Assembly (NCBI RefSeq): GCF_000266885.1
Contig: NC_018020.1
Span: 4,092,001 to 4,156,000, forward strand
Direction of reading: 5' to 3'
DNA from: Turneriella parva DSM 21527
GTDB lineage: Bacteria; Spirochaetota; Leptospiria; Turneriellales; Turneriellaceae
Length of the DNA stretch: 64,000 nucleotides
The notes beneath the pieces were generated by a model that made no database searches, was not told the origin of the DNA, and saw only the letters and a list, made by a program, of their open reading frames with translations. Positions 16,267-25,581 of the stretch are shown in pieces. Both the position numbers and the translations under genes were made by a program. Within the stretch, counting starts at the first letter, position 1. Every line of letters starts with the position of its first letter.

Positions 16267-17640
16267 ATGACGAAAATACACAGATACGAACAAAATGTCA
16301 AGAAAATAGCCTTCTTCTCGTTCTTGGGCATGCTGATAACCCCCGCTTATACCCAAGCCATCGAGTTCTCTGAAAACACGCGCCTCAACTACAAAGGCAA
16401 TATCGGTATGAACTACTGGTATTTTCCGAAAGCGGCGCCGAAACCAGAAATGCCCGAACACGTCGGCACATTCGACGGCCAGCTCGACCTCAACCTCAAG
16501 GCGGGCAAATACTGGGAGTTCAGGGCGAACCCGCGCGGCGTCGTCGACATCAAAGACCAGAACCGCCGCCGCTTTTTGCCGCAAGATATCTATGCAGATT
16601 TCGTCACGAGCCGGTTCGAATTGCGCGCCGGTTATCAGGTATTTTCATGGAAGACCGTCGAATCGGTTGCGCACTCCGATATTTTAAACCAGACAGACCC
16701 ATCGCTCGATTTTTTTGACGCACCCAAAGTGGGTGAACCCGCGCTGCGCACGCGCTTCATCATTGGTGATGAAAATCCGCATACTTTCGAAGTCTATTAT
16801 CTGCCATACTTCACGCCGGCAAAATTACCGATCGCCGGCAACCGCTTCGATTTCTCGGGAGCGCTGCCGCAAACTACGGTCGGCGCGCAGACGATTACCC
16901 CGAATGTGATCTACGACCCCGACGCGAACCGCTACGAGACGCCTTACAACCGCTGGCGGCCGCAGGGCGCCGTGCGCTACCAGAAGCAACTCTTCGGCAA
17001 GGTCGATACGTCGCTCTATTATTTCAACGGCTATAAGCGTTTTCCGCAGCTTTACCCGGTGCAGGCAACTGCGCTGCCCGTTGCACCGGGTGTGGCGGTA
17101 CCGACCCAGTATGCGCAGGCCTATAACCCGATTCACCAGGGCGGTCTCACCTGGCAGGGCACACTCGACGCACTCTTGATCAAAGGCGATGTCGCATACA
17201 TTCAATACGTTCAGCCAACGAAGGCGCAGAACACGGTCGACACCGTGCGGCCCTACGCGCAGTACACGGTCGGCTTTGAATATACTTTCAACAGCCTCTT
17301 CGTCGACAGTCAAGATCTCGGCCTTATCGTCGAGGCGCTCGGCGACAGCGACACGGGGCGCAATCCCATGGAACTCGATATTTTCAGGCCGTTTCAGAAC
17401 CATGTGTTCGCAGGCCTCAGATACACGTTCAACAATACCGGCGATCGCTCGCTGCTCGTCGGTACCTTTACCGATTACAAAAAGGGCGACATGCTCGGGC
17501 GCATCGAATATGAAGAGCGCTTTTTCGAGCGCGTCAAGGTCAAGGCGCAGTTTCTGGGCTTTGCCACCTCGACCGGTAGCCAGCTGAAGCCGTTCGAGCA
17601 CACAACGCGCGGCAGCCTGCTGGTATCTTACTATTTTTGA
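16267..17640 (+). CDS. DUF1302-like outer-membrane beta-barrel protein
   Basis: A 457-residue protein with a signal peptide (basic n-region, core IAFFSFLGMLI, probable cut after TPAYTQA). Many alternating hydrophobic/aromatic strands follow, and the chain ends SLLVSYYF, the C-terminal Phe typical of BAM-inserted outer-membrane proteins. Such DUF1302-type barrels are often encoded beside LolA-like proteins and MMPL permeases, as here. It may therefore be the outer-membrane end of a lipid-export path. ATG 16267 directly abuts the divergent ATG at 16266, and no Shine-Dalgarno is visible. The family name is from resemblance, not a search. Confidence 0.82.
   Translation: MTKIHRYEQNVKKIAFFSFLGMLITPAYTQAIEFSENTRLNYKGNIGMNYWYFPKAAPKPEMPEHVGTFDGQLDLNLKAGKYWEFRANPRGVVDIKDQNRRRFLPQDIYADFVTSRFELRAGYQVFSWKTVESVAHSDILNQTDPSLDFFDAPKVGEPALRTRFIIGDENPHTFEVYYLPYFTPAKLPIAGNRFDFSGALPQTTVGAQTITPNVIYDPDANRYETPYNRWRPQGAVRYQKQLFGKVDTSLYYFNGYKRFPQLYPVQATALPVAPGVAVPTQYAQAYNPIHQGGLTWQGTLDALLIKGDVAYIQYVQPTKAQNTVDTVRPYAQYTVGFEYTFNSLFVDSQDLGLIVEALGDSDTGRNPMELDIFRPFQNHVFAGLRYTFNNTGDRSLLVGTFTDYKKGDMLGRIEYEERFFERVKVKAQFLGFATSTGSQLKPFEHTTRGSLLVSYYF
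16273..16301 (-). promoter_or_regulatory. Consensus-like promoter for the antisense small genes
   Basis: On the minus strand, TTGACA (16296-16301, perfect -35) is followed by 17 nt and TATTTT (16273-16278, 4 of 6). The -10 box ends 6 nt before ATG 16266. It lies inside the first codons of the outer-membrane protein gene on the other strand. Confidence 0.6.
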
Positions 17641-17644
17641 TGAA

Positions 17645-17673
17645 AGTCATGGTTCGACAGGCTCACCATGACT
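17645..17673. repeat. REP-like palindrome between the barrel and permease genes
   Basis: A perfect 9-bp stem AGTCATGGT/ACCATGACT with an 11-nt loop; the core TGGTTCGACAGGCTCACCA looks like a widespread bacterial small repeat. It starts 4 nt after the barrel gene's stop and ends 27 nt before the permease start. It could moderate read-through between the two genes. Confidence 0.65.
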
Positions 17674-17699
17674 AATAGATAACTCAATAAGGATAACCC

Positions 17700-20162
17700 A
17701 TGAAAAAGAAAGAAACAACCGGACTTAAAATCGGGCGCTTTGTACTCAAGTACCGGTGGCACATTATTATTGCCAACGCCGTGCTGCTGCTGATTGTCAT
17801 CGGCGGCATGGCGGCACGCGGCAAACGCTATGGCGACCATGTGAAATATATGCTCGAGACGCGCAGCGACCCGACGAAGCGGATCGAAGGCTACAAAGGC
17901 GAAAAGCCATTCTTTGACGCCGACTACCGCGTCTGGTTCGACAGCTCAGACCCGAACCTGAAGGCAATGGACGAGCACCAGGCAATCTATAACCGCGAAG
18001 ACATGGCGATCGTACTCGTGAAAGCGAAATCTGGCAACCTCTGGACCAATGAGAACCTGACGACGCTGCGCGCGATCACGCAAGACATGTGGACAGTGGC
18101 GTATACCAACCGGGTAGACGGTCTCGCCAATTTTAATTTTACCCTGGCCAAAGGCGATGACCTGGTTGTGAGCGAATTTTTGTCAGACCTGCCCTACGAC
18201 GCCAAAAAGCTCGAAGCTAAAAAGAAGCTGTTGCTCGAAGACCCGCTGCTCACCAAATTCATGATCTCGCCCAAACTCGACATGACGCAGATCACGCTCA
18301 AGATCGTCGCGCCGCCTGAGTTTCCGTCGGCGTTTCTCGAAGCCAAGGCATCGATGATTGAAGTGCTGAAAAAGCACACCGACGCGAACCCCGATCTGCA
18401 GGTGATGCTCGCCGGCTCGGTGATGCTGAACAATGCGTTCATCGAATTTGCCGCAGAAGACCAGAAGACGCTCGTGCCGCTCATGTTTCTTTTCATCATC
18501 ATCACCATGACTGCGCTACTGCGTTCGTTTCTCGGCATGCTGCTGCCGATGGTTGTGCTTATTACCTCGATACTTTTCCCGATGTTGCTCTTTATGGGTA
18601 TTTTCAACTACCCCTTGAACAATGCGTCGGTAAATACCATGCAGCTGATGGTGGCGATTGCGATCGCCGACTCGATACACATTATGGCTGTTTTCTTGCG
18701 CAATATGCGCCATGGCATGACGCGAGACGAGGCAATTCTCGACACCCTCGATAAGAACTTTCTGGCATGCCTTTTAACTTCGGTCACAACTGCAATCGGC
18801 TTCTATTCTTTGGTGACGCAGTCGATGCCGCCATTTCGTGACCTCGGCCTTTTTGCCGGTACCGGCACTGTCTATGCATTCTTTGCCTCGATTCTGACGC
18901 TGCCGGCTTTGCTTGCGGTGATTCCCTTTAAACAGCAGGCAAAATCGTCTGAGGCCGATTTCAGCGACGGCGTGCCTACAAAAGGTTATGAGAAGTTTGT
19001 CGATTTTATCTTTGAGCGCAAACGGGCGATCATGATCGTCTGGCTTATCACCTGTGTTGCCTCAGTTGCCTTTTTGTTCTCGATCAAGATCGATAACAAT
19101 ACCATGGCCTACTTTGACAAGAAATCAGAGTTTCGCGTTGCCTCAGAATATATCGACCAGAATATCATCGGCACCATGCCCTTTGAGTTCAATTTTCGCT
19201 CGTCTGGTACCGGGCAGGTTTATGACCCGGCCTTTCTGAAAAAAGTCGAAAAATTCCATAACTACCTGATGTCAAAGCCGGAGTTTCAGTTCACGCACGT
19301 GTCGAGTGTGCTCGACATCATCAAGCGCATGAACAAAACCATGAACGGTGAAAATCCTGCTGAATACAGAATACCTGAACCGAAACCGGGCGTTGACACG
19401 CGTAAACTGATTGCGCAATATATGTTTCTCTATAAGACCAATCTGCCGCAGGGGTCAGATGTCACGAACATCGTCGACGCCGACGATTCGATGATCCGCA
19501 TTACCGCCTTCGGCCGCGCGCAGCCTTCGCAAAAGCAGGTCGACCTCGCGAAAGAGGTCAACGCCTGGCTCGAAAAAGAAATGCCCGAGATGAAGGCGCG
19601 CACAATTGGCATTCCGATTATGTTCGGCTTACTCATGACGCAGGCGATTCCCGGCATGATTCTCTCTATGGTATTATCGCTTGCACTCATCACGCTCTCG
19701 ATGACGATTGCATTTCGCAGCGTTAAGCTCGGCCTCTTGTCGATGATACCCAACGTCTGGCCGGTGCTCTTTGTCTATGGTGCGCTCGGGCTGATCGGTT
19801 ACACTGTCGATCTGAGTATTGCAGTCGTAGCGATGGTGACGCTCGGTATCGCTGTCGACGACACGATTCACTTTCTCGCAAAATTTCTGCGCGCGTTTCA
19901 CCACCTGCATGACACCAAACAGGCAATTCTGCATACCTTCAGGGAAACCGGTGGCGCCCTCATTATCACTTCGGTGATTCTTGTGCTGGGTTTTGGTATT
20001 CTTATGTTCAGCGGCTTTCTCATTAACGCGAACATGGGCATGCTGAGCTCGATTATTATTGCCCTCGCGCTGGTCGCCGACTTCGTGATTGCCCCGGCCG
20101 TGCTCATTACACTTTTCAAGGCATCGGAGTTTGAACAAAATACCGCAAGTGTAGGCGACTAA
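17700..20162 (+). CDS. MMPL/RND-superfamily transporter (lipid exporter-like)
   Basis: An 820-residue inner-membrane permease with the RND layout. TM1 lies at about 22-42, followed by a large periplasmic loop (to about 250), TM2-6 (about 255-410), a second TM (about 445) and periplasmic loop (to about 640), then TM8-12 (to about 810). The paired charged TM motifs are present as IAIADSIHIMAVFL and GIAVDDTIHFLAKFL; Asp there usually carries protons. Preceding LolA-like and barrel genes suggest export of a lipid or hydrophobic compound across the envelope, similar to hopanoid or mycolate exporters. The substrate cannot be told. AAGGA Shine-Dalgarno, start ATG 17700. Confidence 0.92.
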   Translation: MKKKETTGLKIGRFVLKYRWHIIIANAVLLLIVIGGMAARGKRYGDHVKYMLETRSDPTKRIEGYKGEKPFFDADYRVWFDSSDPNLKAMDEHQAIYNREDMAIVLVKAKSGNLWTNENLTTLRAITQDMWTVAYTNRVDGLANFNFTLAKGDDLVVSEFLSDLPYDAKKLEAKKKLLLEDPLLTKFMISPKLDMTQITLKIVAPPEFPSAFLEAKASMIEVLKKHTDANPDLQVMLAGSVMLNNAFIEFAAEDQKTLVPLMFLFIIITMTALLRSFLGMLLPMVVLITSILFPMLLFMGIFNYPLNNASVNTMQLMVAIAIADSIHIMAVFLRNMRHGMTRDEAILDTLDKNFLACLLTSVTTAIGFYSLVTQSMPPFRDLGLFAGTGTVYAFFASILTLPALLAVIPFKQQAKSSEADFSDGVPTKGYEKFVDFIFERKRAIMIVWLITCVASVAFLFSIKIDNNTMAYFDKKSEFRVASEYIDQNIIGTMPFEFNFRSSGTGQVYDPAFLKKVEKFHNYLMSKPEFQFTHVSSVLDIIKRMNKTMNGENPAEYRIPEPKPGVDTRKLIAQYMFLYKTNLPQGSDVTNIVDADDSMIRITAFGRAQPSQKQVDLAKEVNAWLEKEMPEMKARTIGIPIMFGLLMTQAIPGMILSMVLSLALITLSMTIAFRSVKLGLLSMIPNVWPVLFVYGALGLIGYTVDLSIAVVAMVTLGIAVDDTIHFLAKFLRAFHHLHDTKQAILHTFRETGGALIITSVILVLGFGILMFSGFLINANMGMLSSIIIALALVADFVIAPAVLITLFKASEFEQNTASVGD

Positions 20163-20176
20163 AGGCGGCCCTGTCG

Positions 20177-20195
20177 GGGCGGCCTTGAGCCGCCC
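20177..20195. other. GC-rich hairpin between permease and acyl-CoA dehydrogenase genes
   Basis: A perfect 7-bp stem, GGGCGGC/GCCGCCC, with a 5-nt loop. A second GGCGGC copy at 20164-20169 can compete for the same right arm, so two alternative stems are possible. No T-run follows on the plus strand. Confidence 0.45.
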
Positions 20196-20210
20196 GCTAA
20201 GAGGTAAGTT

Positions 20211-21368
20211 ATGTTCGACATTTTTAATCCGACCGATGACCATAAGGCGCTGAGAGAGCTGACGCATGATCTGGCGAAAGGCGTCATAGAACCACAGGTC
20301 AAAGAATACGACGAGAAGGAGATTCTAAACGAATCGCTGCTCAGAAAACTCGGCAGCGAATACAGCCTCTACGGCATCACGATACCCGCCGAAGCCGGCG
20401 GTCATGGCCTCGACGCGACGGCATCGGTCATCGTACACGAAGAGCTGAGTTACAGCGATGCAGCGTTTACCCTGAGCTACCTCGCGCACGAAGTGCTGTT
20501 CGTGAACAACCTCTACCACTCGGCCGACGCGAAGATACGCGAAAAGTATATTCCCCCGGTGCTCGATGGCACCGCGATCGCAGGCATGGCGATGTCTGAA
20601 CCCGGCGCGGGCACCGACGTGCTCGGCATGACGACCTTTGCCGAGCGCAAGGGCGATCGCTATATTCTGAACGGCACCAAACAGTGGATAACCAACGGCA
20701 ACTGCGGCAGCTACTTTCTCGTCTACGCGAAAACCGACAAGAATAACCGCCAGGCTCTCAGCAGCTTTCTCGTCGATAAGAATTTCAAGGGTTTCAGCGT
20801 CGGCAAAAAAGAGATTAAACTCGGCATGAAACAATCGCCGACCTGCCAGCTGGTCTTCGAAGACGTCGAGGTACCGACCGAAAACCTGATAGGCGCCGAA
20901 CACGGCGCACTCACGCACATGATGCGCAATCTTGAAATTGAGCGCCTGACGCTTGCAGCGATGTCTTTGGGCATTGCGCGGCGGGCTCTCGATGAAATGG
21001 TGCGTTACGCGGTCGTCGACCGCAGCGCCTTCGGCAAAAAACTTTCAGAATTTGGGCAGATTCAGCAGCTGATCGCCGAGTCATATGCACGCTACCGTGC
21101 CAGCCGCGCATTCGTTTACGAAACTGCGCTCAGGGTGAATCCGAATTCGCGCGAATCACTTTCGGCTGCGGCGGCGAAACTCAGTGCGACACAGATGGCA
21201 GAGTACGTGGCGCGCGCGGCGATTCAGGTCTTGGGCGGCTATGGTTATACGCGCGAATACCCGGTTGAAAAACTATTACGCGATGCGATTCTGCTATCGA
21301 TCGGCGGCGGCACCAACGAGGCGATGCAGAAAAACATCATGAAAGACCTCGCGCTTTCGCTGCGCTAA
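20211..21368 (+). CDS. Acyl-CoA dehydrogenase (isovaleryl/long-chain-type catalytic site)
   Basis: A 385-residue flavoenzyme for alpha,beta-dehydrogenation of acyl-CoA. The family signatures MSEPGAGTDV, QWITNG and GGYGYTREYPVEKLLRDA are present. The usual C-terminal catalytic Glu (YEGT) is replaced by Gly in SIGGGTNEA. Instead Glu244 in LEIERLTLA stands where isovaleryl-CoA and long-chain dehydrogenases have their base. So the enzyme is likely active, with substrate closer to isovaleryl/branched or long-chain acyl-CoA. A strong AGAGGT Shine-Dalgarno precedes ATG 20211. No beta-oxidation partner genes are adjacent. Confidence 0.94.
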   Translation: MFDIFNPTDDHKALRELTHDLAKGVIEPQVKEYDEKEILNESLLRKLGSEYSLYGITIPAEAGGHGLDATASVIVHEELSYSDAAFTLSYLAHEVLFVNNLYHSADAKIREKYIPPVLDGTAIAGMAMSEPGAGTDVLGMTTFAERKGDRYILNGTKQWITNGNCGSYFLVYAKTDKNNRQALSSFLVDKNFKGFSVGKKEIKLGMKQSPTCQLVFEDVEVPTENLIGAEHGALTHMMRNLEIERLTLAAMSLGIARRALDEMVRYAVVDRSAFGKKLSEFGQIQQLIAESYARYRASRAFVYETALRVNPNSRESLSAAAAKLSATQMAEYVARAAIQVLGGYGYTREYPVEKLLRDAILLSIGGGTNEAMQKNIMKDLALSLR

Positions 21369-21392
21369 AGGCGGGCTTTTGCCGTTGACGAG

Positions 21393-22262
21393 ATGCGGCG
21401 CCGTCGCGGGTGTACGCAAGTGATTCGTAGCATCTCGTGCGTTTTGGTATTAGGCGTGACTATTGCGGTCGGCGCCGCTAAACCCTATTTGTCAGCCGGC
21501 GACTATGCAAAATACGTGCAGCGTCTGACATGTTCGGTTGAAGACCCCGATCACGACGACAAAATTCGTGTCAGAAAGCTGCGCTATGGCACTTCGGGCA
21601 AAGGCCGCGCGCTCATCGCACACATTGTCGAACCCGCAAAATCGCTCAGCGACAAGGCGCGAAACGTTTATGTTATCGGCGCACAGCACGGTGACGAACG
21701 CAATACAAAAATTGTGCTCGAGTATTTTGTGCGCGAACTCGCGACGCTCAGCAATGATTTTAGAAATCGCCGCCGAATTATCGTGATACCCAACTATAAC
21801 CCCGACGGTTATAAGCGGTACCACCGGCTGAATGCTTCGAATATCGACCTCAACCGGGATTTCCCGAGTTCAGACGGCCACGAAGATGCACCGCGTGCCT
21901 CTGAAACGGCCGCGTTCATGAAACTGATGGAAAAATACCCCGCATATTCGATGTATAATATTCACCAGCCGTTTCGGGTGGTGCTCTATTACCCTGAAGA
22001 CGAATCGTTTGCGCGGCCATTTTCATTGCTCTCTGATTACCCGCTCGGCACGGGAGTGGGTTACCCGACACCCGGTTCGCTCGGCACCTACATGCGTGAA
22101 AAGAAGGTACCCATCATTACCGTTGAACTCGCACGCCATATGAAAGCTGCGGTGGCCCCCTACATTTACGAAGAGATCAGGCTCGCGCTCTATTACTCGG
22201 CTTTTGGCTGCATACCGAAACCGGCGCAGAAGTCGCGCATCGAAACCTATATCGCCGAATAG
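21393..22262 (+). CDS. M14-family zinc carboxypeptidase, secreted
   Basis: A 289-residue protein with a basic N-terminus and signal peptide (core SCVLVLGVTIAVGAA). Zinc ligands HxxE are in GAQHGDERN and the third His in YNIHQP. Substrate-binding elements NPDG and DLNRDFP are present, and the catalytic Glu is in ITVELARH. Members of this subfamily often cut murein peptides (gamma-D-Glu-diaminopimelate) or C-terminal residues. It ends 4 nt before gspK and 24 nt after the dehydrogenase gene, so it may be transcribed with the secretion genes. A role in opening peptidoglycan for the secretion system is inferred only. Confidence 0.88.
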   Translation: MRRRRGCTQVIRSISCVLVLGVTIAVGAAKPYLSAGDYAKYVQRLTCSVEDPDHDDKIRVRKLRYGTSGKGRALIAHIVEPAKSLSDKARNVYVIGAQHGDERNTKIVLEYFVRELATLSNDFRNRRRIIVIPNYNPDGYKRYHRLNASNIDLNRDFPSSDGHEDAPRASETAAFMKLMEKYPAYSMYNIHQPFRVVLYYPEDESFARPFSLLSDYPLGTGVGYPTPGSLGTYMREKKVPIITVELARHMKAAVAPYIYEEIRLALYYSAFGCIPKPAQKSRIETYIAE

Positions 22263-22266
22263 GGTT

Positions 22267-23343
22267 ATGCAAGCCGCACAAAAATCAATCCGCAAACGGC
22301 GTCTGCTTTTGAGGCGCCGCGGCGCGATTATTCTGATTACCGCAACCCTGATGCTGACGCTGACGATTTCTGTCGCGCTCGTCTTCGTGCGTTTTGCGCT
22401 CAACGAATTTCGCGCCGTTTCAACAACCGGGCAGCGCGAACGGGCGCTGCAGCTCGCGCAGAGCGGTCTTGAAACGGGCACGTTGCTGCTGACGCGAATT
22501 CCGCTCGATTCACTCTATGAGTTCGGCATCTTCACCATTGCCCCGACAATACCGCTCGGCGGGGGCACGGTTACGCTCTCGCTCAGCGAAGAGAGTGGCA
22601 AGCTCAACGTCAATCGTCTCGTGCGCATGTTCGAAGACCAGACCGATGAGAAGCATCTCGAGTATTTTCAGCGCCTTTCGATTGCGCTCGGTATTCCCGT
22701 CGATCTGTGGCATGCGGTCGTCGACTATATCGACGAGAACAATACGCCCATGGCGCGCGGGGCAGAACGCGACGAATACGAACGCCTGCAGCCACCGCGG
22801 CGCATCAAGAACGGCCGCATGCAGTCGCTCGAAGAGTTGCTGTTTGTGCCGGGGTTTGACCAACGCCTGCTCTATGACGACCTGAGATCTCTCGACCGGC
22901 GAAAGAACTTTTCGACCAGCGGGCTCAGCGATCTCGAAAAAGCAGCCGTGACACCCGAAGACTATATTCTCGCGAATAATATCACCACGTACCTGGTCTA
23001 TAACGCTGATACATCCACCGATCTCATCAACATCAATTCGGCGCCCTACCATGTCTTACTGGCAATGTCTGAATTTATGACCCCGGCCGCAGCACGCAAA
23101 ATCATTATGGAGCGCATCAAGCGTAACGGGCGAATCAAAAGTATCGATGAACTGGCGACTATACCCGAGCTGCAGATACCGACGACGGGGGGGCTCAATC
23201 TCTATAAAGAGCTGGCGATTCGGGTAACGATTCAGAACCAACTCTATAAGATTGTTGCCGATGCATCTCTCGAATCGCAAGTTGCGCAGGTTATGGGCGT
23301 ACTCGACCCGAATGCCAAAAGGCTCGTGTTCTATTCAGAATGA
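22267..23343 (+). CDS. gspK: Type II secretion minor pseudopilin GspK
   Basis: A 358-residue protein. A short, very basic leader (SIRKRRLLLRRR) is followed by a prepilin-like hydrophobic helix (GAIILITATLMLTLTISVAL) and a large soluble domain. Motifs SLSEESGKLNVNRLV, WHAVVDYIDENN and NINSAPYHVL are characteristic of GspK, whose helix-hairpin-like domain caps the pseudopilus tip. ATG 22267 has an AGGG Shine-Dalgarno and lies 4 nt after the peptidase stop; the longer frame from 22204 lies within that gene. gspC-J are not in the window, so this is a detached K-N module. Confidence 0.92.
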   Translation: MQAAQKSIRKRRLLLRRRGAIILITATLMLTLTISVALVFVRFALNEFRAVSTTGQRERALQLAQSGLETGTLLLTRIPLDSLYEFGIFTIAPTIPLGGGTVTLSLSEESGKLNVNRLVRMFEDQTDEKHLEYFQRLSIALGIPVDLWHAVVDYIDENNTPMARGAERDEYERLQPPRRIKNGRMQSLEELLFVPGFDQRLLYDDLRSLDRRKNFSTSGLSDLEKAAVTPEDYILANNITTYLVYNADTSTDLININSAPYHVLLAMSEFMTPAAARKIIMERIKRNGRIKSIDELATIPELQIPTTGGLNLYKELAIRVTIQNQLYKIVADASLESQVAQVMGVLDPNAKRLVFYSE

Positions 23344-23422
23344 AACCCGGTATTTTACCCTATTTTGACTCTCCGAGCCCTGAAAACACAGGTTGCGGCT
23401 CTCAAATGCCGAAAATATAGTC

Positions 23423-25063
23423 ATGGCACGCACGCCCGTTGTCATCGAGATCAATAATTACGAGATAAAAGGTCTCGCTTTTCGCAGCGGCATCGCCGGG
23501 CGCTCGTTTTTTCAGGCCGAAACTATGCTGCTCGACCCGCAGCAAAGCATTGCGGCGCAGGCCGCAGCCTTTGTGGCTGAGCGCTACCCGGGCGCGATCG
23601 GCGTGCATTTTAATGTGCCCTACGAAAGCCTCTTCACCCGGGAGCTGACGTTTCCGTTTGCCGACCGCCGCAAGGTACGCGAGGTCATGCCGTTTGAGCT
23701 TGAGCCGCTGATACCGAGCGATCTCGCAGAAGTTGTCTACGACAGCTACCTGACGACCAATAGCGTCACGCAGAGCACCCGGGCGATTGTTGCAGGTTCG
23801 CGCAAAGACGTATTGATCCGTTTTCTCGACGAATTCAGGCAGCGCGATATCACAGTGCTCGGCATCTACACGCCTCACGATGCGCTTTTTCGGCTGCACC
23901 CCTTCACGGGTCTTGAGTCGTGCATCATGCTGCACGTCTCGAGACTGGTTTCGATCATTGTCATCGTGCTGGGCGGCGAATGGCGTTTCGCACGCGTTAT
24001 GCCGGTAGGTTATGACTGGCTGATCGCGAAACTCAAAGCAAAACTCAAGAGCGACGTTACCGAAACGCACCGCCTGCTCATGGCGCTGCCCTCTTCGCTC
24101 GAAGACAGCGCCGAGCTTGATGCCTTCAAAAAGACTTACAAAATTACCGGCCCCAAGTTTAAGGCGCTCGGCGATTCAATCAAAGAATTTACCCAAGTCA
24201 TCAGCCACGAGCTCGAAGTCTCACTGCGTAACCTGCAGATCGACCAGGAAGACCAGGCGACGACGGGCGACAAAGAAGAAACCGCCGAGGTTAAGGCGCT
24301 GAATCCGCATGAACTTACTGTGGCGCTCAGTTCTGACCTTAACAATGCATTGGTGATTGAAAATGCCCTGGCTGCGAGCATCAGGCATGAAGTGTCGCCT
24401 TTTCCCTACGACCGTACGCCGCTGGCATTACTCAACCGCGAACACCTCGTGACCATGGGCGGCGCCTATTCGCAGACTATCTCGGGCAAGATGACGCTGC
24501 TCAAAGACGATCTCAAAAAATGGGTCGTGAGCTCGCAGACAGGTGCATCGCGCATCGTGGGCGCAATCGTCGCAGCGGCCATTTTACTCTTCGCCACTTC
24601 GTTTTTCATCGACCTCAAGCGCCGTGGCCGCGAACTCAAAGAATGGGAAGACCGGCAGACAAAGGTATTTCAGCAGTTTTTTGCCGGAGCTCAGATTCCC
24701 GAAAATCTTTCTGCGCTGAGTTATGCCGGCGAGCTCGTGCGCAAAGAAAAGCAGAAGACTGAAATCATTGAAGTTTTTCTGAAAGCCCCGCGGCTCTCGG
24801 CAATTCTCGTGCAGTTGCACCAGAATATTTCAACCGAAGCGGGGCTCGAAATTACTTCGTTCTATTACAGCGATCGCGGCGTTGAGATCAATGGACTCGT
24901 GCCCGATTTTGCGAAGCTCGAAGATATTAAACGTTCACTCGCGCGTGCAAGTTTGCTCACGGCGGTTGAATCAAAAAATGAGAACTCCACACCGGGGCCC
25001 GGCGGGCAAAACCGCATCAAGTTTACGCTCTTTTGTAAAGTCAAGAAGGCCGAAGGCACATGA
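23423..25063 (+). CDS. gspL: Type II secretion assembly protein GspL
   Basis: A 546-residue inner-membrane platform protein. The cytoplasmic part (about 1-370) resembles the actin-like PilM/GspL fold that binds the GspE ATPase. One membrane segment follows (about 378-397, IVGAIVAAAILLFATSFFI), then a coiled stretch and a periplasmic ferredoxin-like domain ending SLLTAVESKN...RIKFTLFCKV. I start at ATG 23423; the frame from 23393 has no better signal. A 79-nt gap separates it from gspK, and its stop overlaps the next start (ATGA). Sequence similarity to enterobacterial GspL is low, so the call leans on order and topology. Confidence 0.85.
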   Translation: MARTPVVIEINNYEIKGLAFRSGIAGRSFFQAETMLLDPQQSIAAQAAAFVAERYPGAIGVHFNVPYESLFTRELTFPFADRRKVREVMPFELEPLIPSDLAEVVYDSYLTTNSVTQSTRAIVAGSRKDVLIRFLDEFRQRDITVLGIYTPHDALFRLHPFTGLESCIMLHVSRLVSIIVIVLGGEWRFARVMPVGYDWLIAKLKAKLKSDVTETHRLLMALPSSLEDSAELDAFKKTYKITGPKFKALGDSIKEFTQVISHELEVSLRNLQIDQEDQATTGDKEETAEVKALNPHELTVALSSDLNNALVIENALAASIRHEVSPFPYDRTPLALLNREHLVTMGGAYSQTISGKMTLLKDDLKKWVVSSQTGASRIVGAIVAAAILLFATSFFIDLKRRGRELKEWEDRQTKVFQQFFAGAQIPENLSALSYAGELVRKEKQKTEIIEVFLKAPRLSAILVQLHQNISTEAGLEITSFYYSDRGVEINGLVPDFAKLEDIKRSLARASLLTAVESKNENSTPGPGGQNRIKFTLFCKVKKAEGT

Positions 25064-25581
25064 AAAAGTTCTGGGAAACCCTGAACGCGCGTGAGCGCAC
25101 TTACCTGATGCTGCTCGGTGTCTTTATGCTGTTTCTGGGCGTCTTTTTTGCGGGCCGCTCGTTCGCGCGCTATATGACAGACCTCAGCGAAAGATCAGAA
25201 TCTGCCGAACGCGACACGATGCAGATCGAAAATCTGGGCCGACAGTACCAGCTTCTGCAGGCGATGAAAACCGGCGATTCGCAGCAGCTCGACAACATGC
25301 TTTCGAGCATCGAAACGATGCTGAAGACTATCGGCCTCAGAGAGCGCGTCGGCAGCCTCACGCCCACCGACACCATCGTGCAGGATAAATACCTCAAGCG
25401 TGAAGTGAAAGTGTCGATCAGAGAAAGTTCGGCGAACCAGGTGCTCGATTTTATCAGGCAGATTGAGCAGAGCACGCAGACACTTTACAAAGTCGAAAAT
25501 TTCAGCTACCGGCCGGTGCTGAAAAAACCAGGTATCTACGACTTCACCGTGCAGATTTCAGGGTTTCAAAGAAAACAATGA
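25060..25581 (+). CDS. gspM: Type II secretion protein GspM-like
   Basis: A 173-residue bitopic protein: a short cytoplasmic N-terminus (MKKFWETLNARERTYL), a TM at about 14-32, a coiled-coil region (about 40-85), then a ferredoxin-like periplasmic domain (about 95-173, containing VKVSIRESSANQVLDFIRQIE). This is the GspM pattern, a partner of GspL. It overlaps gspL by 4 nt and the next gene by 4 nt, so translation of all three is probably coupled. Confidence 0.85.
   Translation: MKKFWETLNARERTYLMLLGVFMLFLGVFFAGRSFARYMTDLSERSESAERDTMQIENLGRQYQLLQAMKTGDSQQLDNMLSSIETMLKTIGLRERVGSLTPTDTIVQDKYLKREVKVSIRESSANQVLDFIRQIEQSTQTLYKVENFSYRPVLKKPGIYDFTVQISGFQRKQ

Noticed and set aside
16825-17601. Minus-strand frame of 258 codons inside the barrel gene
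   Set aside because: It is a shadow of the DUF1302-like gene, which has signal peptide, strands and terminal Phe.
23418-23423. TATAGT with a TTGCGG 17 nt upstream before gspL
   Set aside because: The hexamer ends about 1 nt before the chosen ATG, so transcription would begin inside the gene and lose the start codon.
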